Shown in pieces: positions 6,056 through 6,522 of a stretch of DNA of 6,522 nt. A model generated the notes under the pieces. That model saw nothing but the letters and a program-made list of their open reading frames with translations, had not been told where the DNA came from and did no database searches. The first letter of the stretch is position 1, and the number at the start of each line of letters is the position of its first letter. The stretch is from an uncultured Clostridium sp. (GTDB lineage Bacteria > Bacillota > Clostridia > Clostridiales > Clostridiaceae): the NCBI GenBank assembly GCA_934777095.1, contig CAKVNP010000133.1, positions 1 to 6,522 of the forward strand, written 5' to 3'. The translations under genes and the position numbers were made by a program.

Positions 6056-6076
6056 TAGTGACTTAAAATATCACTA
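6056..6076. promoter_or_regulatory. Dyad upstream of the Lys/Met-rich ORF
   Basis: TAGTGA (6056-6061) and TCACTA (6071-6076) are perfect inverted 6-mers separated by 9 AT-rich bases, about 25 bp upstream of the start codon and next to the ribosome binding site. The spacing suits a dimeric repressor site or a small leader hairpin. It is unproven. Confidence 0.4.
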
Positions 6077-6119
6077 CCTATAGTTTGTACCTTATAAATA
6101 AATTTATGCTAAATCTAAA

Positions 6120-6280
6120 TTATGAATTACGAATTAAAAATTATGAATTTAGGAAAGAATCTCTTTGGGAGAATTCAAAATAAGCTAAAATGCCAATGAC
6201 ATTTTAATAAAAAAATAAAATAAAGAAACTCCCAGAGGAGTTTCAACCACAATTCATCATTCATAATTCATAATTCATCA
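6120..6280. mobile_element. 161-bp MITE-like element with heptamer-array ends
   Basis: The left end is four tandem heptamers related to TTATGAA (6120-6147; the third is degenerate, TTAAAAA). The right end is four heptamers of TTCATMA (6253-6280), the reverse complement. Including the adjoining TT/GG bases, the terminal inverted repeats match at 27 of 34 positions. Inside each end is a hairpin of similar sequence: GAATCTC/GAGAATTC (6157-6176) on the left and GAAACTCC/GGAGTTTC (6225-6244) on the right. Between them is a third hairpin, TAAAATG/CATTTTA (6186-6206). TAAA flanks both sides (6116-6119 and 6281-6284) and may be a target duplication, though the right copy lies in a poly-A run. There is no ORF inside, so any movement would depend on a transposase elsewhere. 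A half copy sits at 5188-5243. Confidence 0.78.
6208..6244 (-). terminator. Terminator-like hairpin inside the repeat element
   Basis: Read on the minus strand, the perfect 8-bp stem GAAACTCC-TCTG-GGAGTTTC (6244-6225) is followed by a U-rich run of about 17 nt (6224-6208) broken only by single A residues. This is a good intrinsic terminator for transcription coming from aspS, lying just past the aspS terminator. Confidence 0.65.
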
Positions 6281-6281
6281 T

Positions 6282-6308
6282 AAAAAAAAGAAGCCTTACG
6301 GCTTCCTT
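6282..6308 (-). terminator. Intrinsic terminator of aspS
   Basis: On the minus strand GAAGCC (6305-6300) pairs with GGCTTC (6295-6290) across a GTAA loop of the GNRA type, followed by eight T (6289-6282). It starts 8 nt after the aspS stop codon. The T tract touches the right end of the repeat element. Confidence 0.92.
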
Positions 6309-6315
6309 ATATATA

Positions 6316-6522
6316 TTATTCTTCAGTTGTTGTTTCTTCTACTTTATTGATAATTAATCCTAATTCTTCAATTTGCTTATCTTCAACAACGTTTGGTGCT
6401 TCACTTAAGTAACAGAAAGCATTTTGGTTTTTAGGGAATGCAATAACATCTTTGATGTTTTCAGTACCAGCTAAGAACATAATCATTCTATCTAGACCAA
6501 ATGCTAATCCACCGTGTGGTGG
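6316..6522 (-). CDS. aspS: Aspartyl-tRNA synthetase, C-terminal 68 residues (5' end outside the window)
   Basis: The frame is open to the window edge and ends in TAA at 6318-6316. The visible part is the end of the class II catalytic domain of bacterial AspRS, which charges tRNA-Asp with aspartate. It begins [15 protein letters not shown], containing class II motif 3 with the ATP-binding Arg at residue 12 of the fragment. It continues with [19 protein letters not shown], closely matching the bacterial AspRS pattern GT-x-IRDVIAFPK, then YLSEAP and a short acidic tail VEETTTEE. The tail ends near where bacterial AspRS proteins normally end. Whether the enzyme is discriminating or also charges tRNA-Asn cannot be judged from this fragment. 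The fragment is partial only because the window ends here; there is no sign of disruption. Confidence 0.95.
   Translation of the reverse strand, partial: PPHGGLAFGLDRMIMFLAGTENIKDVIAFPKNQNAFCYLSEAPNVVEDKQIEELGLIINKVEETTTEE

Overview
The window is AT-rich and has strong AGGAGG-type ribosome binding sites, short intergenic gaps and intrinsic terminators. Its gene content (SHMT, ExoIII-family nuclease, split ThrE-type exporter, CsoR-family repressor, bacterial AspRS) fits a low-GC anaerobic Firmicute, most likely a Clostridium or close relative. This assignment rests on composition and protein style, not on a database search.

Left part (1-3740, all minus strand). Reading in the direction of transcription, glyA (serine hydroxymethyltransferase) and an exodeoxyribonuclease III gene (xth) form a two-gene operon. 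It has a clear sigma-A promoter upstream of glyA and a bidirectional terminator after xth. Next comes a secreted or membrane-anchored Amidase_3 cell-wall hydrolase. Last is an unrecognised 213-aa acidic protein that ends against a very long perfect hairpin terminator.

Middle part (3741-5174, plus strand). Divergent from glyA are two abutting genes for the soluble-plus-membrane and membrane halves of a split ThrE/YjjP-YjjB transporter. A serine-consuming enzyme and a possible serine/threonine exporter therefore share one intergenic region.

Right part (5175-6522). This is the most unusual stretch. A CsoR/FrmR-family repressor gene (minus) has an altered metal-site pattern. It is divergent from an unannotated 48-aa ORF with its own promoter and ribosome binding site, and the two promoters lie back to back with repeated operator-like sequence. 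Downstream, across a hairpin, is a second unannotated small ORF (minus): a 45-aa protein that is one third lysine and about 18 percent methionine. A 161-bp miniature inverted-repeat element follows. Its ends are four-unit heptamer arrays and it contains three internal hairpins. A half copy of the same element lies between yjjB and the repressor gene, with its heptamer array ending exactly at the repressor stop codon. The window closes with the terminator and the last 68 codons of aspS (minus), whose 5' part lies outside.

No rRNA, tRNA, CRISPR array, riboswitch or full insertion sequence was seen. The glyA leader is only about 35 nt, too short for a riboswitch. No gap longer than about 300 bases lacks a gene once the two small ORFs are included.
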